Shown piece after piece: positions 17,339 through 27,684 of a stretch of 64,000 nucleotides of DNA; position 1 is the stretch's first letter; each line of letters opens with the position of its first letter. A program made the translations under genes and the position numbers. A model generated the notes under the pieces. It made no database searches and was not told the DNA's origin. It worked only from the letters and a program-made list of their open reading frames with translations. Origin of the DNA: Bacillus sp. JCM 19034 (GTDB taxonomy: Bacteria > Bacillota > Bacilli > Bacillales > Bacillaceae_D); NCBI RefSeq assembly GCF_001310635.1, contig NZ_BAXR01000001.1, positions 186,001 to 250,000 on the forward strand, in the 5' to 3' direction.

Positions 17339-18313
17339 TTAGTTACGTATTTCTTTACGCATAAACAATACATATGATAGAGCAAAGCAGACAAGTGTAG
17401 CTGCTGCTAGACCAATTAAGTGAGGAGTGATTAAAAAGAGACTTTGCGTTAATGGTAACGAACTTGGGATCGCTCCAACAATTTGTTCCATTGATAATGG
17501 CCCAAGAGCTCTTACAGTCGGAGTTAACAACGTCGTCGTTGCCTCACTAAAAAGCTGACTAGGTGCAATACGCATAAGTGATTGTAAGGTCCGTTCACTT
17601 AAATTAAATACAGAATGAAGCATATTAACAATTAAAGAATGAAATACGGTAAAATATAGCCAAACAGAAAGACTTGATAATGCTGATGTAGCTGCTTGTG
17701 AAAATTGAATAGAGAATAATATCGCGAGGTTTAGCCAAAACGCAATATAACAAATACTTAGAAGCAAAAAGCTAATGACTCTTAAAAACTCTTCGGGAGT
17801 AGGAGGAATACCAATGATGATAAGCCCTAAACCCATAACAAGAAAACCTAATCCGAAAATTAGTGTGCTTATAATTAAAAGTGCTGCAACAAATTTAGCA
17901 TTTATGATGTAATCTCGTGGTATAGGCTGAGAAACTAGTCGGCTTAATGTCCGTTTTGACCATTCAGCATTGATTGCATCGAAGCCTAAAGCGATCCCAA
18001 GCAACGGTCCGATAAAGCTAATAAATATAAAGAACGGTGGTAGCGATTGATCGGAAACTGTAAACAATTTTAAAAATAAATAGTGATCATCATCTGTTAA
18101 TTCACTAGCAACATCATAAATAGCACTTAATGCAGTATATAACGAAGCAAAACACGTAAGGGTAAGAAGAATGACTAAAAGGATTACACGCCAACTCCGT
18201 ATATGATCAGCAATCTCCTTTTGTACTAATACCCAAAACGGAGGCATCGAATTTGTTTCTTGATGAGTAAATTTGTGGAGGAAACGTTGACCGTATTGTA
18301 CGAATTTACTCAT
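17339..18313 (-). CDS. ABC-2 type transporter permease
   Basis: A 324-residue permease with six predicted membrane helices. It contains the segment FDAINAEWSKRTLSRLVSQPIPRDYII, typical of ABC2_membrane_2 proteins of the NosY/GldF group. It starts with an ATGA overlap on the stop of the ATPase gene, so the two are translationally coupled. The operon order is NEW3-domain protein, ATPase, permease. The substrate is unknown. Related cassettes are thought to export or insert envelope components. The missing partner for a full transporter suggests a homodimeric permease. Confidence 0.85.
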   Translation of the reverse strand: MSKFVQYGQRFLHKFTHQETNSMPPFWVLVQKEIADHIRSWRVILLVILLTLTCFASLYTALSAIYDVASELTDDDHYLFLKLFTVSDQSLPPFFIFISFIGPLLGIALGFDAINAEWSKRTLSRLVSQPIPRDYIINAKFVAALLIISTLIFGLGFLVMGLGLIIIGIPPTPEEFLRVISFLLLSICYIAFWLNLAILFSIQFSQAATSALSSLSVWLYFTVFHSLIVNMLHSVFNLSERTLQSLMRIAPSQLFSEATTTLLTPTVRALGPLSMEQIVGAIPSSLPLTQSLFLITPHLIGLAAATLVCFALSYVLFMRKEIRN

Positions 18314-19255
18314 ACCTCTTCACCTTCTTTGAAGTAGCTTTGGTAAATTTCATCAAGACCGACTTGCTGTTGATGAAACGACTCAATCGTTACATCACTT
18401 TTTGAGACGAGCTCGATAATTGTTTGTATTTGTCGTTTATCTGCAATTGTAAATGTTACTTCAGTGTCACTAATCTTCTGAATGTTCTTGATTCCTTCAC
18501 GATTGTTAAAAGTTTTCATTAAACGATCATGTAAACCAGAAGTAACCATGTGTACACGATGCCCTTCTTGATTCATTAATTGTTTAGCCAAAGATTCAAT
18601 GTTGCCTTCTGCTAATAATTGCCCTTGTACGAATAAACCAACTCGATCACAAATTTGTTGAACTTGCTGAAGTTGATGCGAAGACAATAATACAGTGATG
18701 CCGAGCTCTTTACTTAAATGGCGTATAAGTTTAAGTAATTCTTGTACCCCCATAGGATCAATTCCAAGAGTAGGCTCATCTAAAATAATCACCTCAGGCT
18801 TTTTCATTAAAACATCTGCTAACCCTAATCTTTGTTTCATTCCACGGGAATACGTGCCTGCTTTCTGATTAATTGCGTACTTTAGACCAACTTCGATTAA
18901 TGTTTTTTTGCACGTTCTTTAGCCTCTTGAAAGGTTAGTCCATTTAACATTCCCGTTATGATAATATTATCTAAACCAGTACGGTTATCGTAAAAGCCCA
19001 CTTGATCGGGAGATAACCGACCCTTTTCTTTACTTCTATTGGTGAAGTTGTAGAATTATGTTCACCAACATGGACTGAGCCCGAGGTCGGTTCAGATAAT
19101 CCTAAGATCATCAATATGGTGGTAGACTTACCGGCTCCATTTGGACCTAGTAAACCAAAAACCTCGCCTTTTTTAATAGATAGATTTAATTGATCGACAG
19201 CGACTTTATCACCATATACTTTAGTTAAATTTTCAATTCGAATCATGGAACACAC
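18310..19255 (-). CDS. ABC transporter ATPase (two frame breaks)
   Basis: An ABC-type ATPase of about 315 residues after correction. Walker A is [12 protein letters not shown], the signature region is [15 protein letters not shown], Walker B is [13 protein letters not shown], and the switch His lies in LLSSHQL. The frame is lost twice on the minus strand, near 19004-19010 and at the T run 18903-18909. One extra base at each gives [20 protein letters not shown] and [20 protein letters not shown]. The GTG at 19255 is preferred because GGGAGGAG lies seven to eight bases upstream, inside the end of the NEW3 gene. It powers the downstream permease. The breaks are probably sequencing errors, since all catalytic motifs are kept. 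Confidence 0.85.
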
Positions 19256-19258
19256 GAT

Positions 19259-20407
19259 TTATCTCCTCCCATATTTACGGATCAGAAAATAAATCCCACC
19301 TATGACAATGGCTATTGTTAAAATACTAACCCAGCCCCAAAGTAACGACGTTTTTACAGACATACGGAATGACGTATTTGCATTGACTTCTGGTGCATTT
19401 GCTGTTATGTCTACAACATAATCACCGGCAATTGCTTGGCGACTTGCAGTAATTGTTGCTTTCACCAGCTCGCTTTCACCAGCCTCTAATACGGTTATCG
19501 TCTCTTTATCGAATGTAATGTCCCAATTGTGTGGCTGACTTGCTGATAATGAGATATCTGTTAACGTTGCTGACCCAGTATTTTCAACAATTAATTCAAT
19601 TGTTTTTGATCTTCCTGCCGTTAAAGAATCACTTAACCGTCCAGATGGTGTCGTTAATTCGATATCATATGAGCCAGTGATCACCGCTTCTAAAGTTAAT
19701 TCAGCTGAAGTATTTTCATTTCTAGCTACAATTGGAATTTCATAGCTTTCTTCTGACACTGTTGTAGCAGGTGTTACGTTAACTGTAACGTTTTGTGATG
19801 AATTCGATTCAACGGTAACAGCAGTAACCGTCTGTCCATCTACAGTGAAATCTACATGCCAGCCATTTGGTGGTTGAGCAAGCAATGCATAGTGTTGCTC
19901 ATCTGCAGTGCGATTTGTAATCGTTGTATTATAAGAGAATGTTGAATCAGAATGACCTTCTAAATTGAGTTGATCCGAAGTGAATTCAGATGCAAATGTT
20001 CCTTCTTCTGTTACATTAACCGTTAATTCTCTTTCAGCAGTTAAGCCATTTTCTGTTTGGGCAACTGCTTTCATTTGATACAATCCTTTTTCTACTTCAA
20101 GTGGTACAACTACTTCTATATCAAACTCTTGTATATCATTTGGCTTTATGGATAAAGATTGGACATGCCAACCATCGGAAGAAAGTGTATACTCCCAATC
20201 ATTAGTTTTCTCCTCTAACTCGACAGTCACTTGTTGGACGTTTGAAGTATGATTTAATATTTCAAACGTATAACGAATTGATTCCCCAGGAGTAACGGAA
20301 ATTCCTGTGTAAGGTGTGTAAAGTTCGATACCTTCCGCTGCTGTCATCGACTTAGGCAAGCTTATGCTCATCAACATAACAAAAAGCATTAGTACAATTT
20401 TTTTCAT
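19259..20407 (-). CDS. Secreted NEW3-domain (CARDB-like) membrane protein
   Basis: A 382-residue protein with an N-terminal signal peptide (to about residue 24, TAAEG) and a C-terminal membrane helix (SLLWGWVSILTIAIVIGGIY) followed by a positive tail. The outer part consists of three immunoglobulin-like repeats of the NEW3 (alpha-galactosidase-associated) type, each with a pattern such as GWHVQSLSIKPNDIQEFDIEV. The gene leads the operon with an ABC ATPase and permease. ATG 20407 is chosen over ATG 20413 because GGGGG lies six bases upstream. It is probably a surface-facing accessory or substrate-binding part of the transporter. The role is inferred from gene order. Confidence 0.8.
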   Translation of the reverse strand: MKKIVLMLFVMLMSISLPKSMTAAEGIELYTPYTGISVTPGESIRYTFEILNHTSNVQQVTVELEEKTNDWEYTLSSDGWHVQSLSIKPNDIQEFDIEVVVPLEVEKGLYQMKAVAQTENGLTAERELTVNVTEEGTFASEFTSDQLNLEGHSDSTFSYNTTITNRTADEQHYALLAQPPNGWHVDFTVDGQTVTAVTVESNSSQNVTVNVTPATTVSEESYEIPIVARNENTSAELTLEAVITGSYDIELTTPSGRLSDSLTAGRSKTIELIVENTGSATLTDISLSASQPHNWDITFDKETITVLEAGESELVKATITASRQAIAGDYVVDITANAPEVNANTSFRMSVKTSLLWGWVSILTIAIVIGGIYFLIRKYGRR

Positions 20408-20591
20408 ATTCATCCCCCTTAAAATGTTTAATCTGTGGTTATTACGATCAAAATGATGGAATTGGATTTATAAAATGACTATTTTTTTTGAAATTTGGTA
20501 TCCCTTAAACTGAAGCAGAAATAAAGTACTTGCCAAAATGATCAGTTTTGATAAAAATTAAGATAAAAAAAGTTGTTGAGGGTGATAAAAA

Positions 20592-21170
20592 TTGAATCGG
20601 GCGGATGAGTTATTAAAACAGATTGAAGCTGGTTCTATTGAAGCATTTGAGCTTTTTTATGAACAATATCATCGATTCGTCTTTTCAATTGCATTCAAAC
20701 ACTTGCAAAATCAACAAGAGGCTGAGGATGTCAGTCATGAAGTATTTATTGAAGTAGCTAGAAAGGCAGGTCAATACGAGAGTTCACGAGGGAGTGTGGA
20801 AGCATGGATAGCGATTAAAACGAGAAGTCGTTCGATTGATTGGCTGAAACGTAAGAAAGAATATGCTTATGAAAATATTAACGAATTTCAAGAAAAAAAG
20901 CATCAAGTGCAGCTAGAAGAGAATGTATTAAGAAAATTGGATCGCGAAGCATTAACTACTGCAATGAGTCGATTGCCATACCCGCAAAGGCAGGCTATTT
21001 ATCACAGTTATTTTAAGGAGCTTTCACATCGCGAGATAGCAGATAAGCTTCAAGCCCCTCTTGGTTCAGTTAAATCAGCTATTCGTTATGGATTGAATAA
21101 TCTACGAAAATATCTGTCTGAATCAAAAAGGTTTCAATCTATGAAGGGAGAAGATAAATATGACATGTAG
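20592..21170 (+). CDS. ECF-type RNA polymerase sigma factor
   Basis: A 192-residue sigma-70 group 4 factor. Region 2 (about 18-90) has the DxxQEAEDVSHEVFIEV core. Region 4 (about 128-180) has LPYPQRQAIYHSYFKELSHREIA as helix-turn-helix, then GSVKSAIRYGLNNLRK. The TTG start is preceded by GAGGGTGA. The stop overlaps the start of a zinc-type anti-sigma gene by 11 bases, the classic arrangement. It resembles SigK/RskA-type pairs in which membrane signals release the sigma factor. The target regulon cannot be told from the window. Confidence 0.9.
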   Translation: MNRADELLKQIEAGSIEAFELFYEQYHRFVFSIAFKHLQNQQEAEDVSHEVFIEVARKAGQYESSRGSVEAWIAIKTRSRSIDWLKRKKEYAYENINEFQEKKHQVQLEENVLRKLDREALTTAMSRLPYPQRQAIYHSYFKELSHREIADKLQAPLGSVKSAIRYGLNNLRKYLSESKRFQSMKGEDKYDM

Positions 21171-21845
21171 ACATCGATCCGATGAAGAAATGATCGACTA
21201 TATCGTAGGGAATTTATCTTTTTCAGAGACGAAAAAAATGGCTGAGGAGATTGATTACTGTGAGGATTGCTATGAACATTTTTCCTATTGGTCAAACCTA
21301 TTAACTAACCAAGAAGAAATAGAACCTTCCCATCATTTGAAAAAAAGAGTGATGTCCTCATTTAAGAAAGAAAAGAGTTCTAAAAAAAGAGCTACAGTTG
21401 TAAGGAAATGGAAACCCGTTGTTTATACAATGCCTCATGTATAATCGTTAGTCTTATAACATATAGCATGCTGCAATATGAACGTACAACAATTAATGAT
21501 CATTATCAGAATATTGATTTAGAAAATGCAAAGCAATTTCAACTAGTTTCTAATTCAGAACAAGAATTAGATGGGCAAGTTTTTTTTAATGAACAAACAA
21601 ATGAGTTGTATATATATGTTGACGGTCTGCATTCCTTAACGAAAGAAGAGCAATATCATGCATGGATTACGATAGCAGATCAAACGTATTTGCTAGGCCA
21701 TATGCAATGGTTAGACGGAAGAGGGTTAATCTATAGCAGTGATCATTCATTTGATTTTATTGCACCAATGGTCATTACGGTGAAAAAATCTCCTTCTTCA
21801 AACATGTGGGATAATGACATGATCATTATGCAGCTAAGCAATTAA
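21160..21845 (+). CDS. Zinc-binding anti-sigma factor, RskA-like (one frame break)
   Basis: The N-terminal part has a ZAS-type motif with His and CEDC near residues 30-37. A single membrane segment lies near residue 95 (IIVSLITYSMLQY), and the outer domain (about 105-228) contains ELYIYVDGLHSLTKEEQYHAWI, typical of anti-sigma-K (RskA) C-terminal domains. The frame breaks near 21438-21444; one added base joins the halves into 228 residues. It overlaps the sigma gene and would hold that factor inactive at the membrane. RskA-type factors are released by regulated proteolysis. The break lies in the membrane segment, so a real truncation would free the sigma factor, but a sequencing error is more likely. 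Confidence 0.8.
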
Positions 21846-21858
21846 AAAGGGGTGGGCG

Positions 21859-21924
21859 TTGACGAATAATTGAAAATATGATAAAAAAACTATAGTGTTA
21901 GCACTCGATCGTAATGAGTGCTAA
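21859..21924 (+). promoter_or_regulatory. htpG promoter with a perfect CIRCE operator
   Basis: TTAGCACTC (21898-21906), a 9-base spacer and GAGTGCTAA (21916-21924) match the HrcA operator CIRCE exactly. Upstream is TTGACG (21859-21864) with a weak TGA-TAAAAA -10 region 17 bases later. The operator therefore sits at the transcription start. Confidence 0.9.
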
Positions 21925-21958
21925 AATCTCTATATGGAAATGAAAGGGGTCAAAAACG

Positions 21959-23836
21959 ATGACAAAAAAGCAATTTCAAGCTGAATCAAAGCGTCTATTG
22001 GAAATGATGATTAATTCAATTTATACGCAAAAAGAAATCTTCTTACGTGAGTTAATTTCGAATGCAAGCGATGCAATTGATAAGATGTATTATAAAGCAT
22101 TAACAGATGATTCAATTCGTTTTGAGAAAGATGATTATTACATAAAAATTGAATTCAATAAAGATAAACGTACCTTAACGGTTGAAGACACAGGAATCGG
22201 GATGACCGAAGAGGAGTTAGAAACTCATTTAGGAACAATTGCGAAAAGTGGTTCATTAGCTTTTAAGAATGAAAATGAAATTAAAGATGGCCATGATATT
22301 ATCGGTCAGTTTGGAGTAGGTTTTTACTCGGCTTTTATGGTTGCAGATAAATTAACTGTCGTAAGTAAATCTGTTGATAGTGACCAAGCATATAAATGGG
22401 AATCAGATGGTGTAGATGGTTATACGATTGAACCAGCTGAAAAGGATTCCGTTGGTACCGTTATTACATTAACCATTAAAGAAAATACAGACGAGGAAAA
22501 CTATGATGAATTTCTTGAAGAATATCGTCTGAAATCTATTGTGAAGAAATATTCCGATTTCATTCGCTACCCAATTAAAATGGATGTACTAGAAAGACAT
22601 AAAAAAGAAGGTAGCGAGGATGAGTGGGAAGAGTACACCGAGGAAAAAACGATTAATAGTATGGTACCGATTTGGCGAAAGAATAAAAATGAACTAACGG
22701 ATGAGGATTACGAGAATTTTTATAAAGAAAAACATTATGGCTTTGATAAACCACTTACACACATTCATATAAGTGTAGATGGTGCTGTTCGTTACAATTC
22801 TATATTATATATTCCTGAAACGATTCCATTTGATTATTACTCAAAGAATTTGAAAAAGGGCTAGAATTATATTCAAGTGGTGTTCTAATCATGGATAAAT
22901 GTGCGGATCTATTACCTGATTATTTTAGCTTCGTAAAAGGAATGGTTGATTCAGAAGATTTATCTCTTAACATTTCTCGTGAAATATTGCAGCATGACCG
23001 TCAATTAAAGCTGATTGCCAAAAATATTAAAAAACAAAATTAAAAGTCAGCTACAATCATTATTAAAAAATGAACGAGAGAAATACGAAACGTTTTATCA
23101 ATCGTTTGGACGTCAATTAAAATACGGTGTGTATTCTGAGTATGGTAGCCATAAAGATGTTCTCCAAGACTTATTAATGTTCTATTCTTCAACAGAAAAG
23201 AAACTAGTAACATTAGAAGAATATGTATCACGTATGCCTGAAGAGCAAAAATTCATTTATTATGCAACAGGTGAATCGTATGAGCGTATTGAAAAGTTAC
23301 CGCAAATTGAAGCAGTGAAAGATAAAGACTATGAGGTATTGTATTTTACTGAAGATGTTGATGAATTTGCAATTAAAATGTTAGCAAGCTATAAAGAAAA
23401 AGAATTTAAATCTGTTGCTAGTGGGGACCTCGGAATAGAAGATGATGAAGAAAACAAGTCTGAGGAAAAAGAAGAAAGCTATAAGGAATTATTCGATAAA
23501 ATGAAATCACTACTATCTGGTAAAGTGAAAGATGTTCGCATCTCAAAACGTTTACGTACTCATCCTGTATGCTTTGCAACTGAAGGTGAAGTGTCAATTG
23601 AGATGGAAAAAGTGTTAAAAGCAATGCCTGACAATCAAAACATTGAAGCCGATAAGATTTTAGAGATTAATGTCAAACATGATGTATTCCAATCACTTCA
23701 AAAGGCGTTTGAGCAAGATGAAGAAAAGCTAAATCTTTATACAAATTTATTATACAATCAGGCGTTGCTAATTGAAGGCTTACCAATTCAAGATCCAGTA
23801 GAATTTACGAATGACATGTGTAAAGTGATGGTATAA
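21959..23836 (+). CDS. htpG: HSP90-family chaperone HtpG (two frame breaks)
   Basis: Bacterial Hsp90 of about 625 residues. The GHKL ATP-binding domain shows [27 protein letters not shown] and [14 protein letters not shown]. The middle domain includes the VPIWR..., [21 protein letters not shown] and [14 protein letters not shown] segments. The C-terminal dimerisation domain follows. Frames break at AAA 22843-22845 (one base lost) and near 23031-23039 (one extra C at 23035, or two bases lost). Corrected joins read [16 protein letters not shown] and KNIKKKIKSQLQ. It is an ATP-dependent cytoplasmic chaperone. A perfect CIRCE sits upstream, implying control by HrcA, unlike B. subtilis where htpG is not HrcA-controlled. 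A terminator follows at once. Confidence 0.92.
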
Positions 23837-23849
23837 TCTCTTATAAAAG

Positions 23850-23881
23850 GAAAAGCAGCTGTTTGCTGCTTTTTCTTTTTT
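23850..23881 (+). terminator. Terminator after htpG
   Basis: GAAAAGCAGC pairs with GCTGCTTTTTC around a short loop and is followed by TTTTTTT. Confidence 0.9.
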
Positions 23882-24057
23882 TAGAATAAGAAATGATAAA
23901 ATCAATGAAGAGAAGAGTATGCGTTTGTCTAAAAAGTTCTCCCACTTTCAGACAAACTTAAAAACATTGAAACGGCTCAGCTACACATTTTAAGTGTCTT
24001 AAGTATAAGTGAAAAACAGAGTTTGCATCTAGGTAGCTGTTCCATTATTAAACTGTC

Positions 24058-24086
24058 ACAGGCCAGCCATTCTCTTGCATAGGCTA
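24058..24086 (+). promoter_or_regulatory. Candidate sporulation (sigma-K/E-type) promoter
   Basis: CATAGGCTA (24078-24086) fits the CATAnnnTA -10 of mother-cell sigma factors. CACA (24057-24060) 17 bases upstream fits the short AC-type -35 of sigma-K. It precedes a His-rich DPBB protein gene. Confidence 0.4.
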
Positions 24087-24122
24087 TGGTGGAAAAGAGA
24101 ATATGAATGGGAGGAATATAAT

Positions 24123-24733
24123 GTGTATGTAAATGGCTATTATCCTCATATAAAACCACACGGACATCATCAACCATTCGGGTATCAACATAATCGTCAA
24201 CAACACTCTTACAATGGCGTAAATAGCTCTTATTGGCGAGAACAATTGATCTCTGGTGACGCCACATGGACGAATGGTGGAGCAGTTACGAAATGTGGTT
24301 TGCCTTGGACTATGAATCAATCGATGACAGTTGCTGTTAGTGAGCAGTCAAGATTTCGTTGTGGTGAGAAGTTGAGGATTAGAATCGAAATACACATAGA
24401 GAAATTACGGTAACCATCGTCGATACAGTTTCTAATTCCCCAGAAAATAGGCTAAATTTACACCAACAAGCATTTCTTGCTCTAGGTGCAAATTTAGAGG
24501 AAGGCTTGATCCCGATAGAGATGACTAGTTATGTTCCAGAAGAGGATCGATGGAGTTCATATGTTAGACGAATGATACAAACTGCTTATCCCAATTATCA
24601 GCTAATTGGTGATAAGTTTTTACATGAACAGATAGAAACATTTGCTCTTGTAAGAAGAATGTATGAATTACAATTACAGTCTGCACAAGAGAGAATGGGT
24701 GTTCAAGTAGCTGTGACATTTAGTCTGAGATGA
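24123..24733 (+). CDS. Double-psi beta-barrel (RlpA/expansin-like) protein, possibly spore-associated (one frame break)
   Basis: The N-terminal 25-30 residues are His/Tyr/Pro/Gln-rich (YYPHIKPHGHHQPFGYQHN) and there is no signal peptide. Next comes a DPBB domain (about 45-130): SGDATWTNGGAVTKCGLPW, VAVSEQSRFRCGEKLRIR, then REITVTIVDTV and NLHQQAFLALGANLEEGLIPIEM. A C-terminal helical part of about 70 residues is unknown. The frame breaks at AA 24383-24384; one A restores RNRNTHREITV and a 203-residue protein. GTG 24123 has GGGAGGA upstream. The composition and the sigma-K-like promoter suggest a coat protein. DPBB domains bind or cut peptidoglycan or sugars. Function is inferred. Confidence 0.65.
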
Positions 24734-24771
24734 ATCGTGTTCGTTCGTTTGAGATACAAGAAATAAATGTG

Positions 24772-24800
24772 TAAAGGAGGGTTTGCCTTTAAGTTTTTTA
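24772..24800 (+). terminator. Terminator after the DPBB gene
   Basis: TAAAGG pairs with CCTTTA around an 8-base loop and is followed by AGTTTTTT. The stem is short. Confidence 0.55.
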
Positions 24801-24984
24801 TTGAAATTATAAGCATTTAAGTACGTATATAAATTATTTTTCGAGTTTGAATAAAGAAAAGGATTTTCCCAATATAGTCGGATCTGTCTACCTATTATGT
24901 GCATCCTACTACCGACAATATGACATCATCATGATAAGATACAACAAAATCATCCTGTTTTATTAGGAGCTAGGAGGATGTTTC

Positions 24985-27260
24985 ATGCACCAAGTCCAAT
25001 TATTAGAGGGTATTTTCAAACAGTCCGAATTAAAAGGAAAAGAATACTTACTTAATTTAGATGTCGATCGACTAAGTGCTCCCTGTTATGAAGCTATCGG
25101 TCAGGAAGCAAAAAAGCCTCGATATGGCGGATGGGAATCAACAGGGATTAGTGGTCACTCGATAGGTCATTGGTTATCAGCGATGGCACAAATGTATGCG
25201 GTAACAGGAGAAGAAATTATAAAAAGAAAAAATTACTTATGCAATTAGCGAACTGGCTTATTTACAGTCTTTAGACGAAAAAGGCTATGTTGGTGGATTT
25301 CCCAGAAAGTGCTTTGATATAGCCTTTTCCGGAGACTTTGAGGTAGAGCATTTTAATTTAGCTGGTCAATGGGTACCTTGGTATAGTTTGCATAAGGTAT
25401 TTGCTGGTTGCATTGATGTCTATCAATTAGTTGGATTAAAACAAGCGTTAGAGGTAGTTACAACATTAGCAGACTGGGCTGCAAAAGGAACGGATCAGTT
25501 AACGGATGAACAATTTCAACGAATGCTTATTTGCGAGCATGGTGGCATGAATGAAGCAATGGCTGATTTATTTTTAATAACTGGTAACGATGCTTACTTA
25601 CGTTTAGCGATTCGCTTCTGTCATCAAGAAGTTTTAGAACCTTTGGCAAAAGGAATTGATGAGTTAGAAGGGAAACATGCTAATACACAGATACCAAAAG
25701 TAATTGGAGCCGCAAAACTATTTAACATTACAGGTGAGAGAAAATACAAAGATATGGCCCTGTTCTTTTGGAATGTCGTAACGAAGCATCGGTCCTATTC
25801 AATAGGTGGAAATAGTATAAATGAGCATTTTGGACCAACGAATAGCGAACGGCTTGGAGTACAGACAGCGGAAACGTGTAATACGTATAATATGTTAAAG
25901 TTAACGGAGTTTTATTTGCTTGGGAACAAAAAATGAATATATAGATTTTTATGAAAGGGCATTATATAACCATATATTAGCTTCACAAGATCCTGATACG
26001 GGGATGAAAACGTATTTTGTTTCTACACAGCCTGGTCACTTTAAAGTGTATTGTTCTGCGGAGAATTCTTTTTGGTGTTGTACTGGTACAGGGATGGAAA
26101 ACCCAGCTCGCTATACGAGAGGAATTTACTATCATCATGACAATAACCTATTTGTTAATTTGTTTATTGCATCAACGTTCAAGGCCAGTCATTTGCCAAT
26201 AGCGATTAAGCAAGAAACAGAATTCCCAAAGTCATCTCAATCTGTGCTAACAATTGAAGAAACAAGTAATGAAGAATGGAATTTACACATTCGTGTACCT
26301 TATTGGATAAAGGAAGAAATGCGTGTGTATGTAAATAATCAAGAAGAAGAGGCTAGAAGTGCTACTCCAGGTTTTATAAGTTTAAAACGGAAGTGGAAAA
26401 AAGGGGACAAAATCACGCTACACTTACCAATGGGCTTGCATTCGTATGTTGCTAAAGATGATCAAAGGAAAATCGGCATCATGTATGGCCCGCTCGTATT
26501 AGCTGGAGCATTAGGGAGAGAACAATTTCCTGATTCCGATATATTAGATAATCACTTGTCATTAAATAATCATCCGCTCATTGATGTTCCAACCCTTGTT
26601 ACTGATCCCAAGGATTTATTAAACAAAATTTCACTCGTTGATCATAATACGTTAACTTTTGAAGCCGAAAAAATAGGTCAGCCTGGTAATCAATCTGTCA
26701 AGCTAATTCCGTTTTATCAGCTTCATCACGAACGATATACACTTTATTGGGATGTCATGGACGAGCATACGTATGAACATTTTGTTGATGAAGAAAATAT
26801 AGCCTTACAAAAACTACGAGAACGTACAGTCGATGAGGTTCAACCGAACGAACAACAGCCGGAAGTTGAACATAACCTGCTAAAAAGCAACTCGAATTCC
26901 GGATATTTAAATGTGATCCAAAGAGGGTGGAGAGATTGCTATAATGGTGGTTATTTTAGCTATCAATTAAAAGTGTTGGAAAATGAACCTATGGCACTAA
27001 GAGTGATGTATTTTGAAGGGGGAACAGGCGTACATGTTGATGGTAGTTGGTACAAGCGCCAATTCTCTATTGAAGTTGATGGGGAAGTTATTGTTGAGCC
27101 AGAATTTACAAAAGGGATAGAAGACGAGGAGACGTATATTGAAGAATACCCAATTCCTCTAGCTTTAACAGAAGGGAAGCAATCCGTTGAAGTGAAATTT
27201 GTAACAAAAGAGGATCATGCTTCAGGACGGATTTATGAAGTTAGAATGGTGAAAATTTAA
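24985..27260 (+). CDS. GH127 beta-L-arabinofuranosidase (two frame breaks)
   Basis: A DUF1680/GH127 enzyme of about 757 residues after correction. The (alpha/alpha)6-barrel part contains YGGWESTGISGHSIGHWLSA, CEHGGMNEAMADL, HFGPTNSERLGVQTAETCNT and WCCTGTGMEN. By analogy with HypBA1, Glu296 and Cys298 (ETCNTYN) and Cys364/Cys365 are the zinc and catalytic cysteine set. The family removes beta-L-arabinofuranose from plant hydroxyproline-linked arabinans. There is no signal peptide, so it works on imported sugars. Frames shift at the A runs 25221-25225 and 25928-25933, each best explained by one extra base. AGGAGG precedes the start and may be masked by a hairpin. It lies 18 kb from the arabinose cluster. 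Confidence 0.88.
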
Positions 27261-27283
27261 AATAAAAAACAAATTAGAGGTTG

Positions 27284-27400
27284 GGACAAAGCCCTCCTCA
27301 CAAGTGAAAAGCCGGTGAATTTTACGATCAGTAAAACTTCACCGGCTTTGATGATCTTCAACAATAAAGTAAGGGCCGGACCACTTCTGATAAAATTCAG
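27284..27400. repeat. Intergenic repeat-like element with a GC-rich hairpin
   Basis: The segment begins GAGGTTGGGACAAA, a start I recall from dispersed intergenic elements of Bacillaceae. It contains AAAGCCGGTGAA paired perfectly with TTCACCGGCTTT (about 27308-27349) with a second inner pairing TTTTAC/GTAAAA. No good T tract follows. The remaining bases up to the des promoter hold no gene. Confidence 0.5.
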
Positions 27401-27684
27401 TTACCACACCAAATCAAATCAGAAAGAAGTATCCTAAAGATTTATATGTAAAATTAAAAAATAATGATATTGCCTTCTGTGTTCATCATAGTTGAAAGTA
27501 TCCTCATGAAGTGTAAGAGCTTTTGTGTAACGCGGACTGTCCTGTCTCTCATCTACGAATGATAATTAAAATTATCTTATGATTAGTTAAAGTTAATCAT
27601 CCTGCTTTTCATTTGAAAGCCTCTGACACTAAAGATAAACCAAATATTTAAAATAATTCATATTGTTATTTGTCACTAAGGAAC

